This document shows positions 41,466-49,312 of a stretch of 64,000 bases of DNA, piece by piece. This DNA is from Streptomyces sp. NBC_01431 (GTDB taxonomy: Bacteria; Actinomycetota; Actinomycetes; Streptomycetales; Streptomycetaceae), in NCBI RefSeq assembly GCF_036231355.1, contig NZ_CP109496.1, positions 4,898,001 to 4,962,000 of the forward strand. Reading direction: 5' to 3'. A program made the translations under genes and the position numbers. The notes below the pieces were generated by a model. It saw only the letters and a program-made list of their open reading frames with translations, searched no databases and had not been told where the DNA came from. The stretch's first letter is position 1, and each line of letters starts with the position of its first letter.

Positions 41466-42642
41466 CTGCGGGGCCGCCCCTCGCGGGCTGGATGCCCGCC
41501 TCGTGCAGCACCTTGATGGTGCGCTCGGCCTTCAACGGGTCGACGGGCAGCGCGTGGTGGGCGAACCAGCGCCCGGCGTCCGGCGCGGGGGAGGGGTCGG
41601 TGAAGGCCGCGCCCGCGTAGTCGTCGAGCGGAGGGTCGTACAGGTAGCCCACGGTGATCCGCTCGCGGGCGAGTGCGGCACGGGCCGCGTCCCGGTCCTC
41701 GACGAGCAGCGGCACCCGGAACAACGGCTGCACACGACCCGGCTTCGGCCGCGCCCACTCGGTGGCGAGCAGCCTTTCGGCGCCCGTGCGGTGCGCGTCG
41801 AGGACGGCGTCGAGGCGGCTCAACTTCCGTGCGATCCGCCCGAGTCGCAGCCTTCCCCCGCTCGCCCGGTAGTCGTGCATGTCGACCCGTACCCAGGAGT
41901 GGAAGGCCGCCAGGCCCGGCGCCGTGTCGAGGGCGCGGCGCAGGTCGCCGGGGCGCAGTGCCATCCGGATGTCCTCGCGCTCCTGCTGCCCGAGCATCCT
42001 GAGCACCGCCCAGGCGGCGGGCGCCAGGCGCAGTCCGCGCACCGTCGCCTCGGCGTACGGCCGGGCCCAGTAGGCGAGTTCGGCGCTCGCCCGGGGCGGG
42101 GTGAGCAGTTCGTCGCGGGCCTTGGCGAGGGCCTCGCGCAGGCCCGGGTCGGCCGGCGCGAGGAAGCCGCCCGCCTTGGCCGCGGTGTGCTTGGAGAGGC
42201 TGAAGACGGCGGCCTCGCCGTAGCCGCCGACCTTGCGGCCGGCCGCCTCGCTGCCGATGGCGTGGGCGGCGTCCTCGATGAGCGGGATCCCCAACTCCTC
42301 GCATCTGGCGCGCAGTTCGGGTGCCGGGTCGGGGTTGCCGTACAGATTGGTGGTGAGGACGCCGGACAGCTGGGGCCACAGGGAGTCGGGCACAGCGGCC
42401 AGGTCGATGGATCCGTCGTGCGGATCGAGCGGCGCCTGCACGGGCCGCAGACCGGCGGCGAGCACCACGAAGAAGATGACGTCGTCGTTGACCGGCGACA
42501 TCAGGACCCGGCCGCCCGGCGGGCACCAGTGCCTGAGCGCCAGGTAGAGACCGAGCCGGCAGGACGGCACATAGAGGCACTCACGCCCCAGCCGTTCGCG
42601 CATCAGCCCTTCGAGCTCGTCGTACGCCGTGAAGTACGCCAT
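41458..42642 (-). CDS. DegT/DnrJ/EryC1/StrS-family aminotransferase-like protein
   Basis: The 394-aa product has the PLP fold type I layout of sugar aminotransferases: YVPSCRLGLYLALRHW, VLTTNLYGNPDPAPELR, GIPLIEDAAHAIGSEAAG with the PLP Asp, and the Lys region AAVFSLSKHTAAKAGGFL. The canonical GGM after the Lys is only partly kept, so its activity is less certain. It could make a 4-amino or 3-amino sugar for the flippase substrate. ATG 42642 follows GGGGGG at normal spacing, and codons upstream add nothing conserved. It is transcribed first in the two-gene minus-strand unit. Confidence 0.8.
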   Translation of the reverse strand: MAYFTAYDELEGLMRERLGRECLYVPSCRLGLYLALRHWCPPGGRVLMSPVNDDVIFFVVLAAGLRPVQAPLDPHDGSIDLAAVPDSLWPQLSGVLTTNLYGNPDPAPELRARCEELGIPLIEDAAHAIGSEAAGRKVGGYGEAAVFSLSKHTAAKAGGFLAPADPGLREALAKARDELLTPPRASAELAYWARPYAEATVRGLRLAPAAWAVLRMLGQQEREDIRMALRPGDLRRALDTAPGLAAFHSWVRVDMHDYRASGGRLRLGRIARKLSRLDAVLDAHRTGAERLLATEWARPKPGRVQPLFRVPLLVEDRDAARAALARERITVGYLYDPPLDDYAGAAFTDPSPAPDAGRWFAHHALPVDPLKAERTIKVLHEAGIQPARGGPAGV

Positions 42643-42713
42643 GAAGTCCCCCCAGACCCCCGCATCCCCAGCGCTCAATGTGACCCAGTGCGCACCGCTT
42701 CGTCAACAATGCG

Positions 42714-42746
42714 GAAGGGCCCGCCCCAGAACGGAGCGGGCCCTTC
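42714..42746 (-). terminator. Terminator after the sigma factor gene
   Basis: GAAGGGCCCGC (42714-42724) pairs with GCGGGCCCTTC (42736-42746) around an 11-nt loop, immediately past the minus-strand sigma factor stop at 42760. It isolates the sigma module from the glycan locus. Confidence 0.75.
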
Positions 42747-42759
42747 GCACGGGTGTGCG

Positions 42760-43653
42760 TCACTCCACGACGGTCAGCCCCTTGCGGAGCTTGCGCAGGG
42801 TGCGCGAGAGCAGCCGGGAGACGTGCATCTGCGAGATGCCGAGCTCCTCACCGATCTCGGACTGCGTCATGTTGGCGACGAAGCGCAACGAGAGGATCTT
42901 CCGGTCCCTGGAGGGGAGTTCGGCGATCAGCGGCTTCAGCGACTCGATGTACTCGACGCCTTCGAGGTCGTGGTCCTCGTAGCCGATCCGGTCGGTGAGC
43001 GCGCCCTCGGAGTCGTCCTCCTCGGGCTGGGCGTCGAGCGAGCTCGCGGTGTACGCGTTGCTCGCCGCCATGCCCTCGACGACTTCTTCCTTCGTGATGC
43101 CGAGGCGTTCGGCGAGCTCGCCCACCGTCGCCGAGCGGTCCAGCTGCTGGGCGAGCTCGTCGCCCGCCTTGGCCAGGTCGAGCCGGAGTTCCTGCAACCT
43201 GCGCGGGACCCGTACGGACCAGGAGGTGTCACGGAAGAAGCGCTTGATCTCGCCGACGATGGTCGGCATCGCGAAGGTGGGGAACTCCACGCCGCGGTCG
43301 AACTCGAACCGGTCGATCGCCTTGATCAGACCTATGGTTCCGACCTGGATGATGTCCTCCATCGGCTCGCTGCGGGAGCGGAAGCGCGATGCGGCGAACT
43401 TGACCAGTGCGAGGTTCAGTTCGACCAGGGTGTTGCGCACGTACGCGTGCTCGTGGGTGCCCTCTTCGAGCGTGTCGAGACGGGCGAAGAGCGTCTTCGA
43501 CAGGGCCCGCGCGTCGACGGGGCCGACCTCGGTGAAGGGCGGGATCTCGGGAAGTCCCTCAAGTCCCTCGGGCTCGTACGGTCGTTCCTGTGGGGGGATG
43601 TGCGGTGCGTGCTTGATCGACGTATCGTGCGATTCGTCGAGCCGGGGTGACAT
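42760..43653 (-). CDS. Alternative sigma factor, SigB/SigF family (group 3)
   Basis: The 297-aa product carries sigma region 2 (MEDIIQVGTIGLIKAIDRFE, FPTFAMPTIVGEIKRFFRD), region 3 (LAQQLDRSATVGELAERLGI) and region 4 with its helix-turn-helix (LPSRDRKILSLRFVANMTQS, IGEELGISQMHVSRLLSRTL). Region 1.1 is absent. This class serves stress and development in Streptomyces and is held by HATPase anti-sigma factors. The two divergent genes upstream encode such partners. ATG 43653 follows GGAGGAG by 5 nt. The placement near hutI and a partner-switch pair resembles S. coelicolor sigI (from memory), so I leave the symbol open. Confidence 0.92.
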   Translation of the reverse strand: MSPRLDESHDTSIKHAPHIPPQERPYEPEGLEGLPEIPPFTEVGPVDARALSKTLFARLDTLEEGTHEHAYVRNTLVELNLALVKFAASRFRSRSEPMEDIIQVGTIGLIKAIDRFEFDRGVEFPTFAMPTIVGEIKRFFRDTSWSVRVPRRLQELRLDLAKAGDELAQQLDRSATVGELAERLGITKEEVVEGMAASNAYTASSLDAQPEEDDSEGALTDRIGYEDHDLEGVEYIESLKPLIAELPSRDRKILSLRFVANMTQSEIGEELGISQMHVSRLLSRTLRKLRKGLTVVE

Positions 43654-43897
43654 GGGGTCTCCTCCATCGTTCTCGGCATATGGCTGCCGATGCCCATACG
43701 TGTTCCGCGGTGTGCGGCGCCTCCGTGGCCGGTCGTGTTGAATAGCTGTCCCTACTACCCCTACCCGCTTTATGTAGCCGTGTGCAAGGCTCATTTGTGC
43801 ATATATGTCCGGTTTAGGGGGAAGTTCGAGTTCCGGATCGCGTAGGGAAGGCGTAGTGTTCTTGGGAAGTTACGACGAATCGGCGAAGAGGGACGGC

Positions 43898-44266
43898 ATG
43901 GACCGCGGCACGGTCGGCAGCACCAACAGGGGCCGGCTCAGGGTCGGAGTCCGCACCGAGGGGCACAGTGAGGTGCTGACCCCGGCGGGTGAGCTGGATC
44001 ACCATACCGCGGACCTGCTCAGGGAACCGATGGAAGCCGCGATCGCCGCAGGGCGCACGCGGCTCGTCGTCGACTGCTCGCAGCTGGAATTCTGCGACTC
44101 CACCGGACTGAACGTCCTGCTCGGCGCCCGCCTCAAGGCGGAGGAGCTCGGCGGCGGGGTCCACCTGGTGGCGATGCAGCCGGTGGTGGCGCGAGTATTC
44201 GAGATCACGGGGGCGGAAGCGGTCTTCACCGTGCATGATTCGCTCGATACCGCTCTGTGTGACTGA
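43898..44266 (+). CDS. STAS-domain anti-anti-sigma factor
   Basis: The 122-aa product is a single STAS domain with the phosphorylatable serine in LEFCDSTGLNVLLGARLKA near residue 63, LTPAGELDHHTADLLREPM before it and FEITGAEAVFTVHDSLDTAL at the end. Unphosphorylated, such proteins bind the anti-sigma kinase and free the sigma factor. ATG 43898 has GAGGG upstream; the longer open frame is not supported. It is divergent from the sigma gene and 64 nt before the HATPase gene. Confidence 0.92.
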   Translation: MDRGTVGSTNRGRLRVGVRTEGHSEVLTPAGELDHHTADLLREPMEAAIAAGRTRLVVDCSQLEFCDSTGLNVLLGARLKAEELGGGVHLVAMQPVVARVFEITGAEAVFTVHDSLDTALCD

Positions 44267-44330
44267 CCCCGATTCGTCCGGGCAGGAGAGCACACTGAAG
44301 ACGTTGGCGAATCGGTGAGGTGAAGCGCTG

Positions 44331-44840
44331 ATGAGCACCACCCGGGAGCAGACGCCGGGCGACCGTGGACCCGAGTCCCACGACGCCGGGCCCGCTGCCG
44401 TTCCGTCGGAAGCCGACGGCGCGGCCGCTGTCCCGTCCGCGCGCGTCCTCGCGCTGAACGGGGCGAGCGGCATCGTCCCCCTCGCCCGCGACTTCACCCG
44501 GCAGGCGCTCTACGACTGGGGGTGGCTTCCGGCGTCGAGCGCCGAGAGCCGGGCCGCCGCCGAGGACGTCCTGCTCGTCGTCTCCGAGCTGGTCACCAAC
44601 GCCTGTCTGCACGCCGAGGGCCCCGAAGGGCTGAGGGTCTCGCGCACCGCGAAGGTGCTGCGCCTGGAGGTCAGCGACCTCGGTGCGGGCCAGCCCGCAC
44701 CGCGCACCCCGCACCGCGCGGGGCGGCCGGGTGGGCACGGCATGTTCATCGTGCAGCGGCTGTGCCTCGACTGGGGCGTGATACGCACGCCGGGCGTGGC
44801 CGGCAAGACGGTCTGGGCGGAACTCGCGGCACCCGCGTAA
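44331..44840 (+). CDS. Anti-sigma factor / serine kinase (HATPase_c_2, RsbW-like)
   Basis: The 169-aa product has a GHKL ATPase domain after an Ala/Pro-rich head of about 40 residues. The N box is VVSELVTNACLHAEG near 87, the G1 box VSDLGAGQPAP, and the G2 box GGHGMFIVQRLCLDWG. It should bind the neighbouring sigma factor and phosphorylate the STAS serine. ATG 44331 lies after GGTGAGGTGAAGC. Adjacent, same-direction STAS gene and divergent sigma gene make a complete partner switch. Confidence 0.9.
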   Translation: MSTTREQTPGDRGPESHDAGPAAVPSEADGAAAVPSARVLALNGASGIVPLARDFTRQALYDWGWLPASSAESRAAAEDVLLVVSELVTNACLHAEGPEGLRVSRTAKVLRLEVSDLGAGQPAPRTPHRAGRPGGHGMFIVQRLCLDWGVIRTPGVAGKTVWAELAAPA

Positions 44841-44861
44841 CTCCTGTTCTAACTCCTGTTC
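44838..44861 (+). repeat. Perfect 12-base tandem duplication at the stop codon
   Basis: TAACTCCTGTTC occurs twice in direct succession (44838-44849 and 44850-44861). The first copy starts with the TAA stop of the anti-sigma gene; the second supplies another in-frame TAA. Confidence 0.85.
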
Positions 44862-44867
44862 ACGGTT

Positions 44868-44889
44868 ACCGGCGGTACGGACCGCCGGT
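44868..44889 (+). terminator. Terminator after the anti-sigma gene
   Basis: ACCGGCGGT (44868-44876) and ACCGCCGGT (44881-44889) make a perfect 9-bp stem with an ACGG loop, 28 nt after the stop. Confidence 0.65.
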
Positions 44890-45020
44890 CCATCGGCATG
44901 TCCACAGATCGATCCGCCCTGTTGTGTGTCTTCCCTCGACAAGGCCCCGGGCGTACCTTGAGCGCCCAATCTGATGTGCCGTCAGTAACTTGGCGGCCTC
45001 CGGCATAAGGGGAATTCGAG

Positions 45021-45680
45021 GTGTCGTACCAGAAGAGGACAGCTCTCGCGCTGGCGACCGCGGTGGCGGGCTCGGTGGTGCTGATCACCGCCCCGCAGGC
45101 CCAGGCCTCCGTCGTGGACGTCAACTACAACTGCCAGACCCCGATCGGCGCGAAGAGCGCGGTGTCGCCGATCGACATCAAGGCGGTCAAGAGCGGCAGT
45201 TCCTACAAGGTCACCATGTCCTTCCAGAAGGGCGTCTCCTCCAGCCCGGTCGCGCTCGGCTCGGGCGCGATGAACCCGAGCGCGGTGATCAACCTGGGCG
45301 GCGCCGACAAGGGCACCGTCTCGGTCACGGGCCCGGCCAACTCCGCGGAGATCCCCGCCAACACCCCCATCAAGATCAGCGACCTGTCGGGCAGCTACGT
45401 CCCGAAGGCCAACGGCAAGGTCACCTTCACCGCCGGCATCCTCACCATCAAGGCGCTGGGCACCACCACGACCTGCACTCCCGGCAACAGCCCCGGCCCC
45501 TCCCTGGAACTGGACGTCACCGGCGCGAGCGCGTCCGCCGGCGGTTCCGGCGGCCCGGCCGCCCTCCCCAAGACCGGCCCCCTCGACTCGGCCGTCGCCC
45601 TCGGCACGCTCGGCGGCACCGTGGTCCTGGTCGGCGCGGCCGGAGTGCTGTGGCTGACCCGGCGCAATCAGCGGGTCTGA
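45021..45680 (+). CDS. Secreted wall protein with C-terminal LPKTG sorting signal
   Basis: The 219-aa product has a signal peptide (1-29, MSYQKRTALALATAVAG ... QAQA) and one domain of about 140 residues with two cysteines (VNYNCQTPIG and TTTTCTPGN). The domain includes AVINLGGADKGTVSVTGPAN and KISDLSGSYVPKANGK. A Gly/Ala linker leads to LPKTG at 182-186, a hydrophobic helix and a TRRNQRV tail, the sortase signal. The same domain is found twice in the fourth protein of the cluster. I do not recognise a characterised family. GTG 45021 has AGGGG about 9 nt upstream. It is the first of four same-direction genes. Confidence 0.82.
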   Translation: MSYQKRTALALATAVAGSVVLITAPQAQASVVDVNYNCQTPIGAKSAVSPIDIKAVKSGSSYKVTMSFQKGVSSSPVALGSGAMNPSAVINLGGADKGTVSVTGPANSAEIPANTPIKISDLSGSYVPKANGKVTFTAGILTIKALGTTTTCTPGNSPGPSLELDVTGASASAGGSGGPAALPKTGPLDSAVALGTLGGTVVLVGAAGVLWLTRRNQRV

Positions 45681-45735
45681 CCCTTCATCTCGTACGCCCC
45701 CGACCGGGAACCCCCTCGCACCCGAGGAGCCGCCG

Positions 45736-46668
45736 ATGCGTTCGATCCGCCTGGCCCTACCGGCCACGGCCCTGCTGCTGTGCGCGTTACCGGCGCCCGC
45801 CGCGCAGGCCGCACCGGCCACGGGCGGGGACTGGACCGCCGCGCCCGCATCCGGCGGCGGGACCCGCCCCAGCACCGACGGCAGGCCCTACTTCTATCTG
45901 GAGGGCGCCCCCGGCGCGGTCCTGGAGGACAAGGTCTCGCTGAGCAACCCGTCCGGCACGCCCGTGACCCTGAAACTGCGCGGCGCGGCCGCCTACAACA
46001 CCGCGAACGGGTCCTTCGCCGCGCGCGAGGCCCCCGACCCGTGGATCGAGCTCGCCGCCCCCGAGGTGAAGATCCCGCCGCACACCCGCGCCGACGTGCC
46101 GTTCGCGGTCACCGTCCCGGCCGGTGCGCAGCCCGGCGACCACCCCGCCGCCCTCGTCGCCGCGGCAACCGGTCGCGAGGTCGGCGTGCGCCTGCAACTC
46201 CGCGTCGCGGGGCCCACGTTGAGCGCGCTGACCGTCGAGTCCGTACGCCTCGACAAGGGCCGTCGCCTCATCCGCTACGCCCTGGTCAACCGGGGCAACG
46301 CCACCCTGGCGCCGCGGCTCGCGCTGCACGCCGACGGGGTGTTCGGCCGGGTCGTTGACCGCCCCGCCAGGACCCTGCCCGTCGAGCTGCTGCCCGGTCA
46401 GCGCGTCGAGCTGACCGAACCCTGGCCGCACCCGCCCGCCCTCGACCGGGTCACCGTCCGCCTCGACGTCACCGCCGACGGTGCGGCCCGCTCCACCGCC
46501 GCGGCGACGGCCACCTTCCTGCCGTGGGGCGCGGTCGCCGGGACCGGCCTCGTACTGCTCGGCGGCGCGGCCGCCGTCCTGCGGCTCGTGCGGCGCGGAC
46601 GCCGGGCCACGACCCCCGAAGTACCCGCACCAGAACACGAGTTGGCGCAGACAGGAGCTCTTCGGTGA
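45736..46668 (+). CDS. Secreted, membrane-anchored protein resembling WxL-interacting (DUF916-like) proteins; TTA codon
   Basis: The 310-aa product has a signal peptide (1-26), an N-terminal beta-rich domain (FYLEGAPGAVLEDKVSLSNPSGTPVTLKL, then PWIELAAPEVKIPPHTRADVPFAVTVPAG), a second beta domain (RLIRYALVNRGNATLAPRL) and a C-terminal helix with an RRGRR tail. The order 'extracellular Ig-like, NxGN, membrane helix' resembles the DUF916/WxL-interacting proteins that hold surface proteins on the wall of Firmicutes. I offer that as a structural analogy. Codon 18, within the signal peptide, is TTA (45787-45789), so secretion of this protein needs bldA. The stop overlaps the next start. Confidence 0.75.
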   Translation: MRSIRLALPATALLLCALPAPAAQAAPATGGDWTAAPASGGGTRPSTDGRPYFYLEGAPGAVLEDKVSLSNPSGTPVTLKLRGAAAYNTANGSFAAREAPDPWIELAAPEVKIPPHTRADVPFAVTVPAGAQPGDHPAALVAAATGREVGVRLQLRVAGPTLSALTVESVRLDKGRRLIRYALVNRGNATLAPRLALHADGVFGRVVDRPARTLPVELLPGQRVELTEPWPHPPALDRVTVRLDVTADGAARSTAAATATFLPWGAVAGTGLVLLGGAAAVLRLVRRGRRATTPEVPAPEHELAQTGALR

Positions 46669-47783
46669 AGCCACACCTGAGGCGCGCGGCCCTCGCCCTG
46701 CTGCTGGTCGGCCTCCTCGCGCCGGCGATGGCCGGGCCCTCGTACGCCGCCCCGGTGGGCCCCGCGCGCAGTGTCGCGCTCTCCCAGGCCGAGGCCGCCA
46801 AGGGAGCCGACATCACGGTCACCGGCAAGGGCTGGCGGCCCGGCGCTCTGCTCATGCTGTTGGTGTGCGGGCAGTCCACCCCCGACCTGGGGGTCATCGG
46901 CGGCACCAACTCCTGCTCCAACGCCGACGGCCAGGCCGTCACCACCGACGCCAAGGGCTCCTTCAGCAAGGTGCTCCCGGCCGCGCCGCCGCCCAAGCCG
47001 TGCCCATGCGTCGTCCACGTGGCCACCGTGCAGGGTGAACAGGCCGTCGTGGACACCGAGTTGAAGATCACCGGGCACCCGGTGGCGCCGCTGCCCGACC
47101 AGAGCGGTCAGGGCAAGCTCGCGGTGCTCGCCGAGCCCCGTCTCGACGGCAGCGGCTCCCTGCTGACCTGGTTCGGCGCGCCGCCCGCTCGCACCCTGGT
47201 CTTCACCGTCGGCAACCTCGGCTCCGCCCCCGTCAAGGACCCGGTCTTCCAACTCGGCACCGCCCACGGCGTGTTCGCCCCGCAGTGGGAGGACCGGCAG
47301 TGGAAGGGCACCGTCCAGCCCGGCCAGAAGGCCGAGGTCAAGCTCGACTTCGAGCTGTCGGCCGGAGCCCACGGCGACTACCAGGTCTCGATCCAGTACG
47401 CGAAGAAGCTGCTCGCCACCGAGCCGTGGGGGGTGGACCGGCCGTGGGGCGTCACCCTCTTCTGGATCCTGCTCTGCCTGGTGGTGCCCGCCGCGGTCTT
47501 CCGCATCGGCATGGCCGTGGTGGACCGGCTGCGCCCGCGCGAGGGCCATCGCGTCAACCCCGGCCGCCACCGCGGCGTAGGGCTGCGCGAAGTCGCCCTG
47601 AAAGTGCCGAAGTTGGCCCGCGGCCCCGGCGTCACAGCGCCCGCGCCGCCGGCCGAGCCGGAGCCACCCGCGACCGCTCCGCCCCCGACCACGGCCGCGC
47701 TGCCGTGGTTCACCCCCGACTCCGCACCGTCCGAGAACCACCCCACCCGTTTCAACCGCCCCACGACGAAGGGAAATTCGTGA
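46665..47783 (+). CDS. Secreted membrane-anchored protein with a neocarzinostatin-like domain
   Basis: The 372-aa product has a signal peptide (1-28). An N-terminal domain (about 35-130) with ADITVTGKGWRPGALLMLLVCG, SCSNADGQAVTTDAKGSFSK and CPCVVHVATVQG has the disulfide-bonded beta-sandwich pattern of the neocarzinostatin/macromomycin family. A second beta domain (LVFTVGNLGSAPVKDPVFQLG, QWKGTVQPGQKAEVKLDFEL), a membrane helix (about 262-285) and a Pro-rich cytoplasmic tail follow. Nothing here suggests enediyne binding, so the fold is probably used for surface contacts. GTG 46665 overlaps the previous stop (GTGA), with AGGAG 8 nt upstream. Confidence 0.75.
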   Translation: MKPHLRRAALALLLVGLLAPAMAGPSYAAPVGPARSVALSQAEAAKGADITVTGKGWRPGALLMLLVCGQSTPDLGVIGGTNSCSNADGQAVTTDAKGSFSKVLPAAPPPKPCPCVVHVATVQGEQAVVDTELKITGHPVAPLPDQSGQGKLAVLAEPRLDGSGSLLTWFGAPPARTLVFTVGNLGSAPVKDPVFQLGTAHGVFAPQWEDRQWKGTVQPGQKAEVKLDFELSAGAHGDYQVSIQYAKKLLATEPWGVDRPWGVTLFWILLCLVVPAAVFRIGMAVVDRLRPREGHRVNPGRHRGVGLREVALKVPKLARGPGVTAPAPPAEPEPPATAPPPTTAALPWFTPDSAPSENHPTRFNRPTTKGNS

Positions 47784-49222
47784 CCACGCAACGGAGGATG
47801 AGCGCGGCCGGTCTCGCGCTGATGCTCGGCGGCGCGGGGATCATGCTGGCCGCAGGCCCCGCACAAGCAGCCGAAGTCTCGTACGCCACTGAGTGCATAC
47901 CGCCGTCCATCTCCGGTCTGCCGCCGGTCGAGGGAACGACGAAGGTGCAGATCACCGCGCCTGCCACGGCCAAGGTGGGCGACGAGGTGGACGTCGTCTG
48001 GAAGTTCACCCAGGCCGCGTCGAACAATCCGAACGTCCTGGACCTCAACAAGGACGTGGTCCAGCCGACCGGCACCCTGAAGGCGGCGGGCGCGCAGAGC
48101 GCCGACATCGCCATGAAGGGCCCGCGGCAGAACCCGCCCATCCCCAAGAACAGTCCGATGATCCTGCCGGACATGACGGCCAAGCTGAAGCTGACCAAGG
48201 CGGGCGACGTCACGCTGACGCCCGACGCGTACAACATCAACGTCAACCAGATCATGTCGACGGACACCAAGTGCACGCCCAAGGCGACGGTCGGAGTCGG
48301 CGCGACGATCAAGGTGACGGACGCGGGGGGCACCTCAGGGGGCACCTCGGGGGGTTCGACCACCGGGGGCACGACCGGTGGTTCGACGGCCGGGGGATCC
48401 ACGAGCGGCGGGTCCACCTCGGGCGGCACGGCGACCGGCGGCTCGGCGACCGGCGGGTCCACCACCGGGGGCACCGCGACCGGCGGCTCGACCACCGGGG
48501 GCACCGCGACCGGCGGCTCGACCACCGGGGGCTCCACCTCCGGCGGCACGACCGGTGGCAGCGGTGGCCAGAGCGACTTTCCCGGCAAGGAAGTCGCCGT
48601 CGACTTCGCCTGCCAGTCGCCCGGACCGGCCGCCATCCAGTCCAAGGTGACGATCAACGCCAAGAAGAACGGCGGGAGTTACGACCTCACCGTCAAGACC
48701 GCCAAGGGCGTCATGAACAGCCCCGCCGACCTTCCGGCGGGCGCGCTCAAGCCGTCCATGCAGGTCACCGTCGGCGGCGCCGACAAGGGCTCGGTGGCGG
48801 TCACCGGTCCCGCCAACCCCGACCCGATCAAGTCGGGGGCGCCGGTGAGCCTCACCGACATGACGGGCAGCTACAAGCCCGGCGCCTCCGGCAAGTCCAC
48901 GCTGAGCCCCGGAGACCTGTCCATCGACGTCACCCTGGGCGGCGCGCCGATCCACATCCCGTGCAAGGTCTCGGGTTCGGCGCCGGTCTCCCTCGAACTG
49001 GACACGGCGGCCCAGCCGGGCGGCGCGGCCGGTGGCACCGGTTCGTCGGGCTCCGCCACCACCTCCGGTACGTCGGGCTCCTCCTCCGGCGGCCTCGCCC
49101 AGACCGGCGCGAGCGACAACGGCGCCCTGCGCGCCCTCGGCCTGGTCGCCGGCACGGTGATCCTGCTGGGCGGCGCGATCTTCACCTTCACGCCGTGGAA
49201 GCGGCTGCGGGGGACGCGCTGA
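47780..49222 (+). CDS. Secreted wall protein with two copies of the cluster domain and an LAQTG sorting signal
   Basis: The 480-aa product has a signal peptide (1-31), a first domain (about 33-180) with TECIPPSISG, a long Gly/Ser/Thr linker (about 183-265), a second domain (about 275-420) and an LAQTG sorting signal at 439-443, then a hydrophobic helix and KRLRGTR. The second domain matches the LPKTG protein at the start of the operon (both contain GGADKG-VAVTGPAN-like and SLELD segments). LAXTG is the motif used by class E sortases of Streptomyces. GTG 47780 overlaps the previous stop and follows AAGGGA. A terminator follows the gene. Confidence 0.85.
   Translation: MTTQRRMSAAGLALMLGGAGIMLAAGPAQAAEVSYATECIPPSISGLPPVEGTTKVQITAPATAKVGDEVDVVWKFTQAASNNPNVLDLNKDVVQPTGTLKAAGAQSADIAMKGPRQNPPIPKNSPMILPDMTAKLKLTKAGDVTLTPDAYNINVNQIMSTDTKCTPKATVGVGATIKVTDAGGTSGGTSGGSTTGGTTGGSTAGGSTSGGSTSGGTATGGSATGGSTTGGTATGGSTTGGTATGGSTTGGSTSGGTTGGSGGQSDFPGKEVAVDFACQSPGPAAIQSKVTINAKKNGGSYDLTVKTAKGVMNSPADLPAGALKPSMQVTVGGADKGSVAVTGPANPDPIKSGAPVSLTDMTGSYKPGASGKSTLSPGDLSIDVTLGGAPIHIPCKVSGSAPVSLELDTAAQPGGAAGGTGSSGSATTSGTSGSSSGGLAQTGASDNGALRALGLVAGTVILLGGAIFTFTPWKRLRGTR
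48328..48567 (+). repeat. Internal tandem repeat coding the Gly/Ser/Thr linker
   Basis: About 240 bases code repeated TGGS/TGGT units (GGSTTGGTAT as a decamer), including two perfect 30-base copies around 48476-48535 (ACCGGCGGCTCGACCACC is the core). Such repeats expand and contract readily, so linker length should vary between strains. Confidence 0.8.
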
Positions 49223-49258
49223 GCGCTCGCCCCTTCAGGGCGCGGTACTCGGCAACGA

Positions 49259-49297
49259 CGAAGGGCCGCCGCACCGGATCGGTGCGGCGGCCCTTCG
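49259..49297. terminator. Bidirectional terminator between convergent genes
   Basis: An 18-bp perfect stem (49259-49276 with 49280-49297, arms starting CGAAGGGCCGCCGCACC) with a GAT loop lies between the wall-protein operon and the peptide transporter gene. Confidence 0.85.
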
Positions 49298-49312
49298 GCT
49301 GAGCGGGCGGTG

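Noticed and set aside
32241..42642. Glycan locus as a prophage or transposon
   Set aside because: No integrase, transposase, terminal repeats or tRNA junction was found at its edges.
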